Source: Umbilicaria muhlenbergii (lineage: Eukaryota > Ascomycota > Lecanoromycetes > Umbilicariales > Umbilicariaceae). From it: a stretch of 64,000 bases of DNA. Position numbers and translations under genes: made by a program. Below the pieces are notes generated by a model. It was not told the DNA's origin. It searched no databases and worked only from the letters and a program-made list of their open reading frames with translations. Below, in pieces: positions 45,922 through 60,450 of this stretch. Positions within the stretch are counted from its first letter, which is position 1; each line of letters starts with the position of its first letter. The stretch lies in the NCBI GenBank assembly GCA_000611775.1, contig KK106983.1:406205-470204 (forward strand). The letters are read 5' to 3'.

Positions 45922-48900
45922 AATCTCTTGCATCAGCAATACTTCACATCCTCATGAAGTGTTGAAACTTTCATAAAGTGAATCACTCTCTTCAGCATGT
46001 GACATGATCACTCAGAACACTGTGATAATCATGTTATAATTTAATCATGAAGGTGTAGTTCAAGATTATACAGATGAACTCTGAGTTTATTGTTTATTAA
46101 TTGATATAATGATTAAAATGATAGTGCTGATGCTTTTTTGATGAATTCACATAATTATTTCTCATTGTTTCCCTTCTTGAACTTTAAACTCTGAGAAAAA
46201 AGTTTTAAAATTCTTAATAATGATTTTTAAGTCATCCTCAGGTCTTCTTACCTCATCAGTCTTAATTAAATCACACTTTTTTCAGTGTGAATGAATTTAA
46301 TGAGGTTGTTACCTGCAGTTGTGCTTCACTGTTATTAATAGAAACTTGTTTAGTGCTGTTACATGATTCTGCTGATCTCTTTGCATCTTCATCCCTTTGC
46401 TGCTTAATGTTATGAATTAATGAAGGTTCATTCATATTTCCTGTCAGCTGATGTGTACTCAGAGGTGATGAGTTTAAAGATGATTTGTATTCTTGCTTAC
46501 TGACAGCACTTTTTAAAGATTTGTTTTTTATGAACTTGTCTCTCTGATCTGATCTTCAGCTTTCATTGGTTGTTATCTTTATCAGATGAGATTTGAGACT
46601 GCTCACAACACTTTCATTACCCTGATGTTTTTTAAAATTGAGAATTATCTTTAAGCAGCTGTTTAGTAGGTCTTCATTATATCACTCATCATGTTGTGAA
46701 TCATAACTTTTTCAGTGAATGAGATACTCAGTCATGATCTTTCCCTTTTCATATCAGCATAATCAGCTTTTTAAGATTTTTTTTATCTCATATGATTATC
46801 ATTCCCCTGATTTCTTCATGATTGATGAGGGGTTTATAAGTTGAAGTCAGTTATATGAGTTCCTCACTGAGTTTGAGCAGAGTTCAAGATGAGTGATAAA
46901 GATGATTGAGTGTATATGCATTATGTGAGGCAATTTTAACTTGTACATCAGTGACTCAACTTTCTTGATAACCTTAAAAGGCTCTGTCTGTTGATTTGAT
47001 AACTTGAGATTTTGCAAGCCTGGCAAGTTGTAGTTGTGATGTAATCATAAATATATTAAGTCATCTTTCTTCAGGTTAAGCTTCTTGTGCTTATTATTAT
47101 ACTGTCATCTTGCTCATGCCTTCATGAACACCTGTAAATTCTGAGTCTGTCTTTAATGAAGGTCTCTGAATTCTGTTATGTTAACAACCTGTAAATGTAG
47201 CCTGATGTCATTAATGAGTGATAATGACTTATTGACCTTGAACTTATACATCAGCTCTGTAGGTGACTTTTCTGTAAAAGTGTTCATTAAGTTATTTAAT
47301 GTGACTTGAAGTGAGATTATGCATTCTGGCCAGGGGGTGTCTGAATTCTCAGTGACATGATATCACAGTGTAATTTTCACTGTTTGATTCATGCATTCTG
47401 AAGCTCTGTTTATCTGTGAGTGTCACACTGTAAAGAGTAAGAGCTTGACTTCAAGGTGAGCAAACAGGTCTGATCAGAGCTCAGATAAAAACTTTAAATC
47501 TTAATTTAATAAAATTTACTGTGACATTCTTCAATCTGCTGCTTGTAGACTTCTCAACAAAGCTGTCATTCAATTCTTCATGATATAAGTGTCTTTGCCT
47601 GAGATTATGAGAATTCACTTTGAGAATTTATCTGTTACATTTAGTAATGTGTTTACAGTTTCATCACGGAAGGTTGCTTCTGATAATGTAACAATGAAGT
47701 TCATAACTATTGTATCAAATGAGACAGGTGCAGAATATATGAGATTAAGTTCATCATATAATTTATGTCTCTTTGTTTGATTTAGCTGACAGGTCAAGCA
47801 GTGCTCAATGTATTTTTAAAATCACTTCATCACATTTCAATCAAAGTACATGAATGTTGTAAGTCTGTCAAAGGCGCAGTGAAACTCTTGATAATTTAAG
47901 AAGTCATGACTTATTTCAAACACTTCCTTCTTCAGCACTCTTGAAACCACAAGTTGTTTCTATTCATCATGATTGATGAGGTATATTAGGTCATTGCAGA
48001 GGTGAAAGATTAAAAATGTCATGATTTTATCATTGTTGACCTGTGAAAGCGTCTCTTGTATTTTTGATCATCACTCATTCATGACATAAACTTTCTTTAG
48101 TTAATCCTTAAGTTCATTCATCATCTTGATAAGAATTACATTAAAAGCTCCTTGATCCTCCTGTTCTTCAAGCATAAAGAGGACTTCAATCATCTTTATT
48201 AACATGATGTCAACCTCAGTTAAATCATCAAGAATATTTAACTTCATGTTAATAATTTTGCCTAGGACTGACAGTCTTGATAAAGCATTCAGGATGAGGT
48301 GATGTTTTCTTAACTTATATCATATATTAATGTCAAATTGCATGAGGTACTGACTGATTCATATGAGGTGATTGTTCAATTTGTCAGTGTTTAAGCTTGA
48401 CAGCATTGTTTGCCTCACTATAAAGGTAACAGCAGAGTGATTAATATAAATAATGACTGATTTAACTGTAAAGTTCACAAGGTGATGAAGCTTTTTAATC
48501 ATTTACATCAGATTTATCATCTTTAGCTCTGTCAATCAATAACATGTTTCTGCTGTAGATAACAGCTTGCTTAAAAACATTATTAATTATATGTCTGCTT
48601 TATGAATATCTGTCACTTTAACTGAGTCTGAATCACCTTTGACATGATAAACAATGACACTCACACCTCTCTTTGATGAATTCAGGTTGATGTATAACTG
48701 TCAGTTGAAGTTGAAATGATGCAGGAAATCACTCTTGCTTAAGATTATTTATAAACAGTTAAATGACACCTTCTTCTTCTCTGTTGATTCAATCAGCTTC
48801 ATTGAACATGCTGTGCACTTTCACTTCATCTTTAACTTCATGAGACTTTTCAGCATTTCTGTTTTATGTGCCTGTAGTGGCTTCATTATCTGAGCATAGT

Positions 48901-50573
48901 AAGGTATATAGTCTTGCATTCACTCAGTTAAATCAAGGTAGTGCTTCAGATCCTGAAGAATTATAAGAAAAACAAGTTGATTAATTGCTTAAATCTTTTT
49001 CACAGTTGTGATTATCTTAAATGAGTTCACCTTCTGCCTGAGGAGGGTGATAGAAGGAAAGTTAAAAAACATTTTAATTAATATTAAAATTATATCAAGG
49101 CTCATAAGCAATTTAAACATGATGTTAAGATGCTGTAGGTGTTCCTTTAATATTTTTAAGAAAATAACAATATCATCAATGTAAGCTCACGCGTAGCCGT
49201 GGTGTGACTGCAGAATTCAGTCAATTTAACATTAAATATAAAGTGATGAGTTCTTAAATCTCATAACAGTCACTTTGAAATTTTTTAAGCCTCAATGAGT
49301 AATAACTGTAAGCTTGTGATGATCTTTGTGAGTTATCAATTATTAATAAAAGAAAGCAACTCTGTTCATAATAAATATAAATGAATAATCTCTTACTGCA
49401 GCAATGATATCTGACTGTCATGAAAGTGAATAATTATTTAACATCATTATTTTGTTTAATTCCTGAATGTTGATCACAACTTGTGCTTTATGCATGATTA
49501 AATCATCTTCCTTAGTGATGATCCTTCATATCACAAAAACAGAGTAGGTGAAAGGGGTAAATTTATTAAAAAACTTCATTCAGCCCTGCTGATGAAGCTT
49601 GTTGAACACTTTGTTTATCTCATCATGATTTTTCTCTGTCATTGAATATACCTTTATGATGATCTTAGTAGGGTCTCAGCTGTCAATTAAAGGAATTATC
49701 ATTCAATCAGCTTTTGAAATCTTGATCATGCACCCTTTATCAGCTCATAAATCAGAGTAATGATTAATGATCTCTGAGTAAAGATCTGATACTTCTTTAT
49801 TGCTGTATGCAGTTATGCTGTTCAGCAGGATGATCTCAAGTGATATTAATATAAATGATATGATCAAGACTACAACAGTCTTTCTTATGCTTAAAGTCTT
49901 TGACATCTCAGAACTCCTGAGATTTCCTGTAAAGACAACTTCAGTGATTTCAGATAATAAGAATATCACAGTCAAGACTTTGTGAATTCAGAATTCTCAG
50001 TAAATTTTGATAAAAACTTTGCTGATGAGTTCATGTGTCTTTGATTCAATTAAGTAACAGTCTTCTTTCAGGTATTCTGTAATATACTTTACATGTGCAT
50101 GATGCTTTAATGAAATTAATTCATCACTGTCATTTCATATCTGCACAAATGTCATGTCATTATTTATCATGTGTGTATATATTACCTCATCTTCTTCTGC
50201 AAGCTGTTGAGTGATGTTATGATATTCAAGCTGAAACATCAAGGTCTGATCTGATAATTCTGTGACTTCATGAAGGCGGATTGAGACCTTTATGAGTATA
50301 TATGACTCAATGATCACTTTTCACTTTGTCTGAATATTTCATCTGATTGGTTGAGTGAATCTAGTAGTAGTGTTTATCAGTATGATCAGGGCTTTATAGT
50401 TATTTATTATCATTTTGTTGCTGATGAAGAGGAGGTCAATCTTTTCAGAGTTTAAAATATTAATGCTCAGTTATCAGAAGCTTTGCTTTTAAATTATTAA
50501 TTATTTAAGTCTTTCTTTTAATGTGAGCAGTCATTTCCTTTTCCTCTAGAAGACTGATGATTCAGAGGTTTAA
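45922..50573 (-). pseudogene. Element E pol remnant
   Basis: Protease, reverse transcriptase, RNase H, integrase and chromodomain read leftward. The chromodomain is recognisable by EYLIHWKSYDSQHDEWYN near 46700. Broken throughout. Confidence 0.75.
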
Positions 50574-50719
50574 TGTTATGATTATATCATAATTTCATGA
50601 TTTCACTACTTGCTGAAGTCAGCTACATTAGATGTAGCTTAAATTTAATTAGTATTTAACAGGTTTTTATGTCACTAGAAAGAATTAATCCTTTTCTCAC
50701 ATATAAAACATGTACAACA
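50574..50719 (+). repeat. Left LTR of element F
   Basis: 146 bp; about twelve differences from the right LTR, all transitions. Confidence 0.93.
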
Positions 50720-51218
50720 ATTTGGTAGCAACACTGAATCAAGCATCATAAACTGCTTGATTAAATCAAGCCTCCTCATATCACTCAATTTAAGTGAGTC
50801 AATCAAGGTTTTCTGTCATTTTTCCTTCATCATCAGACTGAGTCCTCAAGCCACCTAGCTGAGTCTGAGGCAGTCACGTCATCATACACTACTTCATCAT
50901 TAAAACTTCACATGAGTGTCTTTCAAGCTGACTTTCAGCTCAGATTCCCCTGTCTTGAACTCATCTATAGTCAATTTGTGCTTTCAGCTTCAGGACTTTA
51001 TTGAGTCTGAGCACATCTAGACTGAAGATATCACTGCCTCAAAATGACAAGCTATAGCTTGAGCTACATGTGAATGAACTCAGTCAAACCAGCCCTCTGA
51101 ATGTCACACTGAACGTCAGACTCAGTCAAGCTCAAGGGAGCTTCTCACCTGGCCTGCTGAGTGAGCTACTGACAAGTCACGCTTACACTGAGACCTAAAT
51201 CAAGTACTCAATCAGATC
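50720..51218 (+). other. Untranslated leader of element F
   Basis: About 500 bp between LTR and gag, with no frame of note. The primer-binding position directly after the LTR reads TTTGGTAGCAACACTGAATC. The matching tRNA was not identified. Confidence 0.5.
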
Positions 51219-52913
51219 TTGAATCACCTCTTCAGTCAAGCCTCTATGAGCTCAGTTTCTGAAGAACCATCAAGTTTGACAGCTGATTTCATCACTTCTC
51301 TAAGTGAAGCTGACACAGCCAGACGTCAGAGCTCTTCAACAGACATTGTCAATAACTTCAATCAAGGAGTCATGGCAGATAATGAAAGAGCAGGCCTTCT
51401 TGATCAAGGAATAAGAGAAGATCAGGGTTTTATCAACACTCAACAACAAGAGCTCACTGACCTCATAGCTCAGGCAGTCACAGCGGTCATGATGATCCAG
51501 GCAGGCAATAATGAGAATGATATGACTGAAGCTACTCCTGCAAATTCTACACCTACACCTACGCCTATGTTACCTACATCACCCTTAACTCATTAAAGAG
51601 CTGATGAAATTGGCCTGTTTGACCCTCACCTCAATAAGTCTCATGGAGATGGAGAAATCATCACTGTTGAAAAGAATGTCTACTATCAGAGTGTAATGCT
51701 GTTCATTGAACGCGTTTGAGATATGGCTACTATCAAGGGAGCTCAACTAGTGAGGATGAACCTCAATACCTGCCTGTGAGGTGCTTCTCTGGCTTGATAT
51801 ACCTTTGAACTCTTCAACTTAGAGAGAGTAGGCCTTCAGAACAACAAGAACAGCGTTGAAGAGTGATGTTGAGCTTTAAAAAATCAATTTAAGGAATCAG
51901 CGTCTGTCACCCTCATCAGCCTCACCTCTATTAAGTACATCATGGCTGACGCATGAAACCACTGAGAGCCTTCTGCCTATGTGCAGACAATTCTACGCCA
52001 TGCTAAATCAGCCAACATTGAGAGTGTTGAGAATCAGCTGACCTTTGCTTATCAGAACATCACCACTGACCTCTGAGCGTTTGTTGACCCCCCTACTGCT
52101 GCTACTACGGTTAGCCAATTCATCCAAACCCTCGACCTCAAGAAAGACACTTGGTGGGACATGCATCAGCATGATGGTAGTGGACAACGCATGATTGGCC
52201 AGCGTGACTGAGAGCGTGATATTCAAGGCCCTCAGTTTGAAGGTCAGAACAGTCAGTATGGCGGTTTTCATTCAAATTTTCCTAGTCAGGCTCAGTATCA
52301 GTCCCCCTATCAGTCTTTCTATCATCAGCCTCCTTTTCCTACTTCAGATCACCCTGGTCAAGCCGTGTACTGAGGGTTTTCTTCTTTCATTCCTCATCCG
52401 ACGTCGTTTGTTCCGAACCAGCAGTCTAATGATTATCAGCAGCGGCCTATCAATCCTGTGGTCCCACCACAAGCCGGCTATACCCCACGCCAGCCGCTAC
52501 AACCCACAAGTGGAAACGGGTCTCAAAATCCGTATCATGGGCCCTTGAACCAGCAGCGTACTGGTCAGCCGCCGTACAATCAACGAAATGAAGGCAGGTA
52601 CAGGCCTAACTACCCTCAACCACCTAGAGTATATCATGGTGAATCGACCAATCAGCTCAGTCAATTCAATGACTACGAAAATGACTACTACGACAATGGC
52701 CGGTTTGAGCAGGAAGATGGCTGGGCAAACTACGCCATTGACAAGGACTGAGCCTCTTATGACGCCTATGAAGAGGCTCCTGAAGCCAATGACGACGTTG
52801 ACGTCAATCATGCAATCGAGCAGGCGTCCTACCATTGCCGCCGCTGCTCAGAAGCGTTCAACTCAAATAATGCTCTGCACAAGCATGTGTGAGCCGACCA
52901 TAACCCTGGTTCC
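51219..52913 (+). pseudogene. Element F gag with C2H2-like finger
   Basis: Starts MNHLFSQASMSSVSEE. A helical capsid-like region (about 51600-52080) is followed by a long Gln/Pro/Tyr-rich region (52200-52740) and a finger CRRCSEAFNSNNALHKHV (near 52840), a type common in fungal gypsy gag. The segment after about 52080 is GC-richer with CpG kept, unlike the rest of the element. A small number of interruptions. Confidence 0.7.
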
Positions 52914-53654
52914 ATGAAGGAAAAGAAGGATTTAGCCCAAGTAACTGAGTTTGAATCAGTCTATTCATCAACATCAAACAATATCGTGGTCCTACCGAAC
53001 GAAAATCTAGTTCGATCAAATGCCACGAACGTTTCAGCCAAAGGCTATGGATTTCAAGGATGGCGCTACGCCACAGTTCAAGCAAGACTCTTCAAGGACG
53101 GCCAAATCAGCTCAATTTGCCTGAACACCGGGTGCACGGCCAGCCTAATTGATCAAGGCTTTCTGAAAGAACATGCCCCTGACGTTGCAGTGAGAAAAAT
53201 GGCCTCACCTATGAAGGTTCAAGGACTAGGCTTCAGTTCACACGCGGCCGGTGACTACGTAGAGCTAGACCTCTACTTTTCAGCCCACGGTAGGACCGCA
53301 GTCATCCGGCGTGAAGTCCATGTCGTCAATGACTTGAAGGCTAATATGCTCATCAGGACTGATATCCTGGTTCCTGAGCAAATTGACGTACTTCTATCCC
53401 AGCGAAAAGCAGTCATAGGGAGCTGCGAAAACGCTGAATTAGAGGTCAATGTCCCCACCCTACCTAATCAGACCAACCGCCTCTTAGTGTTGAATAGCCA
53501 GACCACCATACCAGCCTATGAGTTGACCGTCATTCAAATCAGACCTCTACAGGGACTACCCATTGACCGGGACCTCCTCTTTGAGCCAGATTGCAGCCTC
53601 GCTGAGGCCTACACTTTGATAGTGGACCACCAGCTTTCTAGCATCAAGGTCTGA
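52914..53654 (+). pseudogene. Element F protease region
   Basis: A 246-codon open stretch with the retropepsin-like block TGCTASLIDQGFL near 53130, then beta-rich sequence (GDYVELDLYFSAHGRTAVIR) ending in MLIRTDIL, the usual form of an aspartic-protease fold in gypsy polyproteins. Base composition is normal, in contrast to the reverse transcriptase downstream. Confidence 0.7.
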
Positions 53655-56600
53655 AACAATTCAGACAAAGTCATGATCTTACCACGATATACTCATTTGA
53701 GCTGAATCATTGAATATGAGGCTGACAGCTGCTTCCTAGTCAGCCCTGACCTACTTCAAGCAAACCCTAGGCCTACTAATTGAATCAAATCAACCTTTTG
53801 AACCCTACTGACTGCATCAGCAGCTTATCATATTGCTTCTGATACAACCCCTGAGGTAGAATGAATGATGATGAATGATATTACCATATATGGTAAATCA
53901 CCTGAGGTATCAGCAAGCATTGAGCAAGTCTCTGTGAAATATCCTCAGCTGTGAGAGGACTGAGGAAATGTTGTGAACATCTCAGAGGAGAAATGAATAA
54001 AAATATCACTCCTAAAGAATTGAAAGAAGCTATACAAGCCTGATCAAGTGAAAGTCTACCCTCTTGAACCAAAAGACCGTGACATCATCAACAACTCATT
54101 CAACAAGCTACATAGCTAAGGATGAATGAAATGAATCAGTCAAGTCACCCCTTTCACCTATTCATGCTTTGTTGTGTGGAAAGACACCCCTACAGGCAAA
54201 AAGGGCCGTGTTGTTGTTGATATTCAAGCACTAAATTGAATTACAATACCTGACGTCTATTCAGTACCAAGTCAAGCTAATATTCTTGCTGTGGTACAAG
54301 GCGCCGCCTACATATTCATTGTTGACTGCAGCTCATTCTTCTATCAATGAAGAGTCAAGCTTAGTGACTGTCATAAGCTTACAGTCACCTCACACTGAGG
54401 CTAAGCAATATTCAAAGTAGCAGTCATGAGGTACAGGAATTCTTCAGCATATGTTCAGCAAATAATAAATCAAATTTTAAGGCCTCACTGACTCTTCTCA
54501 AGAGCATATGTTGATGACATTGTTATTTTCATGAATGAGACTTTAGTGGAACACCTCAGTCACCTTGACAAGGTGTTCAGCACCCTAAATGATATCAACA
54601 TATGCCTGTCACTGAGCAAATCCTTCCTTGGTTATTCAACTGTTCAGCTACTTGAACAGTGAGTTGATGCCCTGAGCCTTGCAACAGCTGAGGACAAACT
54701 GGCGGTCATAACAAACTTGAAATTTCCTTGAACGCTTCATCAGCTAAAGACATACCTTGATATGATCAAGTACCTGTGTCAGTACATACCTTACTACACA
54801 GTGATAATAAAACCGCTACAGCTCAGGAAGATAACACTAAATCAGTTCAATATCAACAACATTGAGGGCAACATGTGAAAAAAATTTGCTGACAGAATCA
54901 TGGTTGAACTACTTACTCTCAGTGAGCTAAACGCCTTTCATCACCTTCAATTCATGTTTTTCAGATCTACAAACCTCACACACTATGACCTGAAGCGCCA
55001 GCTATACATCAACATGAATGCATTCAAAGAATTTGACTTTGACGCTCATGTTTATCATATAAAAAGCCAGTCACCGCCCTCCTTCAAGTTGATTGATCAG
55101 AAAAACTTAGAGTCTATACTCTTCCTCAGCAAAGTGTTGAGTAATGTTGAGATCAGTTATTGATCAACTGAGTTGAAGATAGCAGGCTTAGTCTGAGTAA
55201 TTTAAAAGATACATCATATGATTGAATCTGCTGAGAAGCTCATGATAGTCTATACAGATCACTCAGTCACTACGTTCATAATCAAGCAATTCAACTTAAT
55301 AATTACTACTTTCATTGAGAGGATGAACTTATGACTGATATATGTCAGCAAATTCCTACAGCGCTTTCACCTTGACATTCAGTATAAAGCAGGCAAAGTA
55401 AATATAATCTCAGACACCTTGTCTCAATTAGTCAGCTCAAGTACTTCAGACTCATTGAATCAGTCACTTGATAATCTGGCAGTTGACACCCTTATAGCTG
55501 AAGTTCAGTCTTGATTAGCAGATTAAGTGACTTAATTGAAGCTGAAGGTCCTACTGACTGAACATACCCTGATTTACTCAGTCAGTCTAGTTGAAATGAA
55601 TGAAGCTTTTCAAATCAGACTGCTTGAAGCTTATGATGCTGAATTATGATGAGACTGCATTTAAAAAATGATTTCAGACAATAACATCTTGAGGAAGAAT
55701 GCTGCAAAGCTTTCTTATTATCTAGTTCAAAAGCTCATCTACTTTGATGACTCTGAGCAAAGCCTCCGGTTATGTCTTTCTACTGGTTTAACCAAGGAAG
55801 TGTTTCAACTCACTCATGATGAATTAAAACATTCAGGTTACACTCAGATGCATGAACACCTTACTTAAGGTCTGTACATTCACAACTTGTTGAAGCAGCT
55901 GCATAAGTTCATTAGGTATTACCTGCAATGTCAACTAAATCAAACTCCTCAGCACGCCTCTTATGATTTTATGCAACTGATACTCTCATCACTGTGACCT
56001 TTTTATATCATTACCCTTGACTTCATCTTAGGGCTTTCAACTTCAGTTGAAGGCTACAACTCAGTCATGTCTGTTACTGATAAGTTCAGTAAAGCAGTCA
56101 TGTTCATCCCTGAGAAGATCACCTGAGGAGACAAGAAATGAGTGATGCAGCTACTTATGAGGCTAAATTTACTCAGATGAGGCCTACCAAACGTGATAAT
56201 ATCAGACCGTGACGTCAAGTTTGTAGCAGGCTTGTGAAGGACAATATTTGAACATCTTCATGTTAATTTGTTCTATTCAACTGTTTATTATCCTCAGACT
56301 GACAGCGCTTCTGAGGTCATTAATCAGCAAGCTGAAATCACCCTTTGATATTATTTAATGATAATGAAGAACCTAGCTGAGTGACTCACAGTACTATCAT
56401 GTCTTCAAGTTGTTTTAAATAACACATATTGATCAGTGACCTGACAGACCCTGAATGAGGTGCTCTATGAGTTTCAATCAAATGAAGCACTCAATCTACT
56501 CTGAATGAACATTCTTACCAAGTGAACACCTGACTCTGTTATAGCAGCTGAGCCTGATGAGCCTGATAACAATCATGATCTTATCACAGTTGAAGTACAC

Positions 56601-57311
56601 CCTACGGAAGAAGAATGCGCCACTGAGTGAGTCATCAAGTGAGTGAGACTTCAAGAAGCTCAAAAGAAAGCTTTATTACTTATCATGTTCAACTATCAGC
56701 CAAGTCATATAGATGTGAAAGATGTGATTGCTTGAGCAGCTATGCAGATTAAGTTCTATTATGATGTGAATCAACAACCTTGATTCTTTGCCGTTGAAGA
56801 TGAGGTCTTACTACGGCTGCACTGTGAATACAAGCTCTCAGGTATTATGAATAAAAAGATCAAACAACAGTTCATCAGATCATTCAAAGTCACTGAGTGA
56901 ATAAAGCGCCTTGCATATCACTTAGACTTACCACTGAACTGGTTAATTCATGATGTTATTTCAATAGCTCACCTTGAATCAGCTCATACTGATGACCTCT
57001 ATCATAAGTCTCAGCTGAATCACCCCTCTACTGTCACAGTTGATGAAGTCACGACTGATGATCACTATGAAATTGAATGACTTCTTCAAAAGTGAGTAAG
57101 CCGCTGAGGGTGAGGTGTATGCACTCAGTGCCTTGTAAGATGAAAAGATTATGAGTCAGAGCATGACGCCTGATACAACATGAAGGATTTGAGGAATGTG
57201 AAGGAGTTAATCAAGGACTATGAGGAGTGTATAGTTAAAGAACAAGAAAAAGCACTACCTTAATATGACATCACTCATCAGAGTGATGACTTTTCTTTGT
57301 TGCCAGCAGAT
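53655..57311 (+). pseudogene. Element F pol remnant
   Basis: Reverse transcriptase (about 54040-54700; active-site box AYVDDIVIF near 54510), RNase H (about 54890-55420), integrase (zinc region about 55850-55940, core 56000-56520) and a chromodomain (about 57060-57230, with CLVRWKDYESEHDAWYN-like order). Broken many times. Confidence 0.78.
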
Positions 57312-57457
57312 TGTTATGATTATATCATAACTTCATGATTTCACTACTCACTGAAGTCAGTTACATTAGGCGTAGCTTAAATTTAACTAATATTTAGTAG
57401 ACTTTTATGTCACTAGAAAGAATTAATCCTTTTCTCACATATAAAACATGTACAACA
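57312..57457 (+). repeat. Right LTR of element F
   Basis: 146 bp, same ends and length as 50574-50719. Confidence 0.93.
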
Positions 57458-60450
57458 TTTAAGATGACAAACTCATTCATAATCTCAGATTCAATGATGC
57501 TGTTAATGTTGACTGATTTAAATTACTGAATGCAGGCTGTAAGTGTCACCTGCTTAAGAAACTTTTTATCAACTAAAGTCATTAAGCAGCTTGTATTAAA
57601 ACAGACATTATGCACATCTTCATCATGATCAAATCATACTTCAGCAGTGATATAATGTCAATCATGAAACTCATACTCAGGTTGATGATCTTGAGCTGTG
57701 TTTGACTTTATTATGTCTTTAGTAGAGATTCTACCTGCTTGAGTATTCTCCCTCAGTATTGAGCTCATCATGACATGATTGATGTGATGTTGACATTGTT
57801 CACAGCATGATTTCATCTTGTTTTCAGTGATAAATTGTGCATTTGCTTCCTCATGATCCTCAAGATACTCTTCATCATCATAAGAAATGAATGACTTATT
57901 ATCATAAGCTCCTTGATAAGCATTTAGTTATGAGAAAGGATTGATGTCTTGTTCTTATGACATATAATGATTTGATGAGATCATGTTGTAGGCTCCTGAT
58001 GAGATCTCATGAGGATCATAGTCATTTTCAACCTCATTGTAGATCTCATTATGATTCTCAGCATACATGACTTCTTCATAAACATCTCTGTTATATGTAA
58101 TCTGCTGATTCTCTGAGAGAGATCTGCCTTCAAATAAACATCTGTTATAGTTTAACTTATTGTACAGCTGTTGATATTGTTGCTCATAAAAGTTGAATGT
58201 ATAATGATTGAGAGGTTCTGTCATGATGAGACTGTTATACTGACGGCTGTTTGATAATGCATAGGTTGAATTTGAGACGTTTGAAACTGAGGGTACAACA
58301 GAAGTGTTGACAGTGAGCATTAATAAAATTACTTAAAGCTGCTGCAGCTGATTTCTGTAAGCATTGTTCTCTGTATTCTGCAGATAGATGCTTTCTTTGA
58401 AATTATTATGTTGATAATTCTCCTTCATTAATCTTCTTTCAGCTTCAAGATTATACTTTTGTGTATAACTCATGTCTTGATTAAACCCCTGATCATACCT
58501 GTGTTGTTGATTGTTGAAATCATATAATTAAGTAAACTATTTTAACACCTGATGAAGTGTAATATGCTGATACATATAAGAGTTTTAATACTGACCTGAA
58601 TTTCAGTTACTTTATAAGTTAAGTTTATTGCTGCACTTCTGATCCTGTCTTTTCTTTTAAGTGTAATGATTAAATCAGTTAACTTTCTTCTTGTTGAAGA
58701 GGTTAATAAATTTCTGAACTGATGTTCTTTCCTTTAGCTCATCAATTCTGAAACATCATAAGTCACTATTGATGTCATGAAAAGCATGAAGCACTTAAGT
58801 GAACTCTGTATCACCTTGACTGCATCTCTTGACAGCAGTGATAATAATGATTACATACTTAAAAAGTTCCTGATGAGATTATGCATCTTGAACTGTGTAT
58901 TTCATGACTTGAAGTTTATTTAAAGTTACATTCAGAGCCTCCTGAAATTATTTCTTCAAGACTTTAACTCATTCCTTCACTCTGTTGTTGTCAGCCATTA
59001 TACTGACTCAGGTGACATGAGAAAGTTGATTAATTTATCAGTTTTAAACTTTTCTCTTAAGGCAAAGGTTGAGGTTCTGTCTCAAGACTGAGGTGTCTCT
59101 GATTAACACTGCAACTTTAACTCTGATTATGAAGGAGTTAATATTGCAGTAATATTACTTCTTTTCTTCATTGACAACATCTCTGATGCTGTAGCTGTTT
59201 GAGATATTAAGTTAAAAGATCTCTACATCATGAGACTTTCATGAGGTTGCTCATGAATCATTATTATTATCATTAAATTCTGAAGGACCTTGCTCTTCAG
59301 GAGAATTAAATGCTCTGAGTGAACTTTATTAAATAAGCATATTTCAGATCATTTCAGTCATCATGATTTATATCTGAGCAAGTGCTGTATTGAATAAGCT
59401 TTTCTCATGAAGGTCTTCATTATCATCTTTTTATTCTGAGCCTGACATCATATTCCTGATTTGATTAAGGTATGAATCTTTAGTCAGTGAGTTATATGAC
59501 TGCTGAAATGATAAGTACCTCAGGAGGTTGACATTTATATAATATAAAAAGATTTAAGATCATTTTATGAACTTGTTGACAGATGTTTTTGATTTTTTTA
59601 AAATTCAACATAATGACTTCTTCAGTGATTTGAAAGTCTTTGATCATGGTTTGCTTTTTGATCTTGATCAGGCTGAATTTAATGCAGAGTTTAATCATGA
59701 CTGTGAGTTAATTGTGAAGGTTTTTGAGGGTGAAAGAATTATGTTGAAAGGGTAAACTTCTGATATCTGAGCAGGTGTCACTGATTTTGAAGAGAATATT
59801 TTAATTATGAACTTCACAGTAAACTGTTCTCTTTAAAGGTGATTTATTTCTGCTGCTCTTCTTTGAAATTTAAAGCTGACTCATATCTCTTTAATTTGAT
59901 CACAGAAGATCTTCACAATCTTGTTAAGTTTTAACTTATCAATAACTCAACTTGATGAGTACTGTAATGATTCAATGTTTACAGATCTTTCTCATTAATG
60001 TCTTTATATGCTTTCTGATGATGATGATTATCCTCATACAGAATTCAGGTTCTTATTTTAATTAATAATGTGACTTATTATGTCAATGAGCTCATCATTA
60101 AATATTAAGGAGTATCAGTGACCTGTTATAATAAAAACTTTCAACTGATACACAAGGTCAGCAATGTGATCTGATACCTGAGGTGATGACTTCAGATCAG
60201 CTTGATTATTCAGCTTAACTGATCACAATTCAACTGCAGAGACAGAGCAGCTTAATGATTAACTTAAGATGAATTATCTGTCAAGGGGAGGACCTCAGAT
60301 TTAATGTTTATAAAAATGATGAGTTTCCTGTGAAGTGCACTCAGTGAGTCTAGTAAATATATAAATATAATAAAGATTTTTGAAACAGTTAAACTGAAAT
60401 CAAATACTTATTATTACTGCAGAATACACCCTGATGATGTTGTTATCATT
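57458..60450 (-). pseudogene. Element E gag-side remnant
   Basis: The 5' part of E on the minus strand. The best-preserved frame (58320-57955) is Asn/Tyr/Gln/Ser-rich (FYEQQYQQLYNKLNYNRC), like the disordered C-terminal region of fungal gypsy gag. Nearer the 5' LTR, no domain could be named. Broken. Confidence 0.55.

Larger units (their letters stand above)
50574..57457 (+). mobile_element. Ty3/gypsy element F, nested in E
   Basis: 6884 bp, two 146-bp LTRs (TGTTATGATTATATC...TGTACAACA) and a perfect 5-bp duplication TTTAA (50569-50573 and 57458-57462). Order: leader with TTTGGTAGCAAC next to the left LTR (primer-site position), gag, C2H2-like finger, protease, reverse transcriptase, RNase H, integrase, chromodomain. 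The gag-protease segment (about 51200-53650) is well preserved with few interruptions; LTRs and pol carry many. Youngest of the D-E-F nest. Confidence 0.93.

Noticed and set aside
52008-53458. Minus-strand and alternate-frame open stretches across element F gag-protease
   Set aside because: They shadow the plus-strand gag and protease frames, which carry the recognisable motifs.
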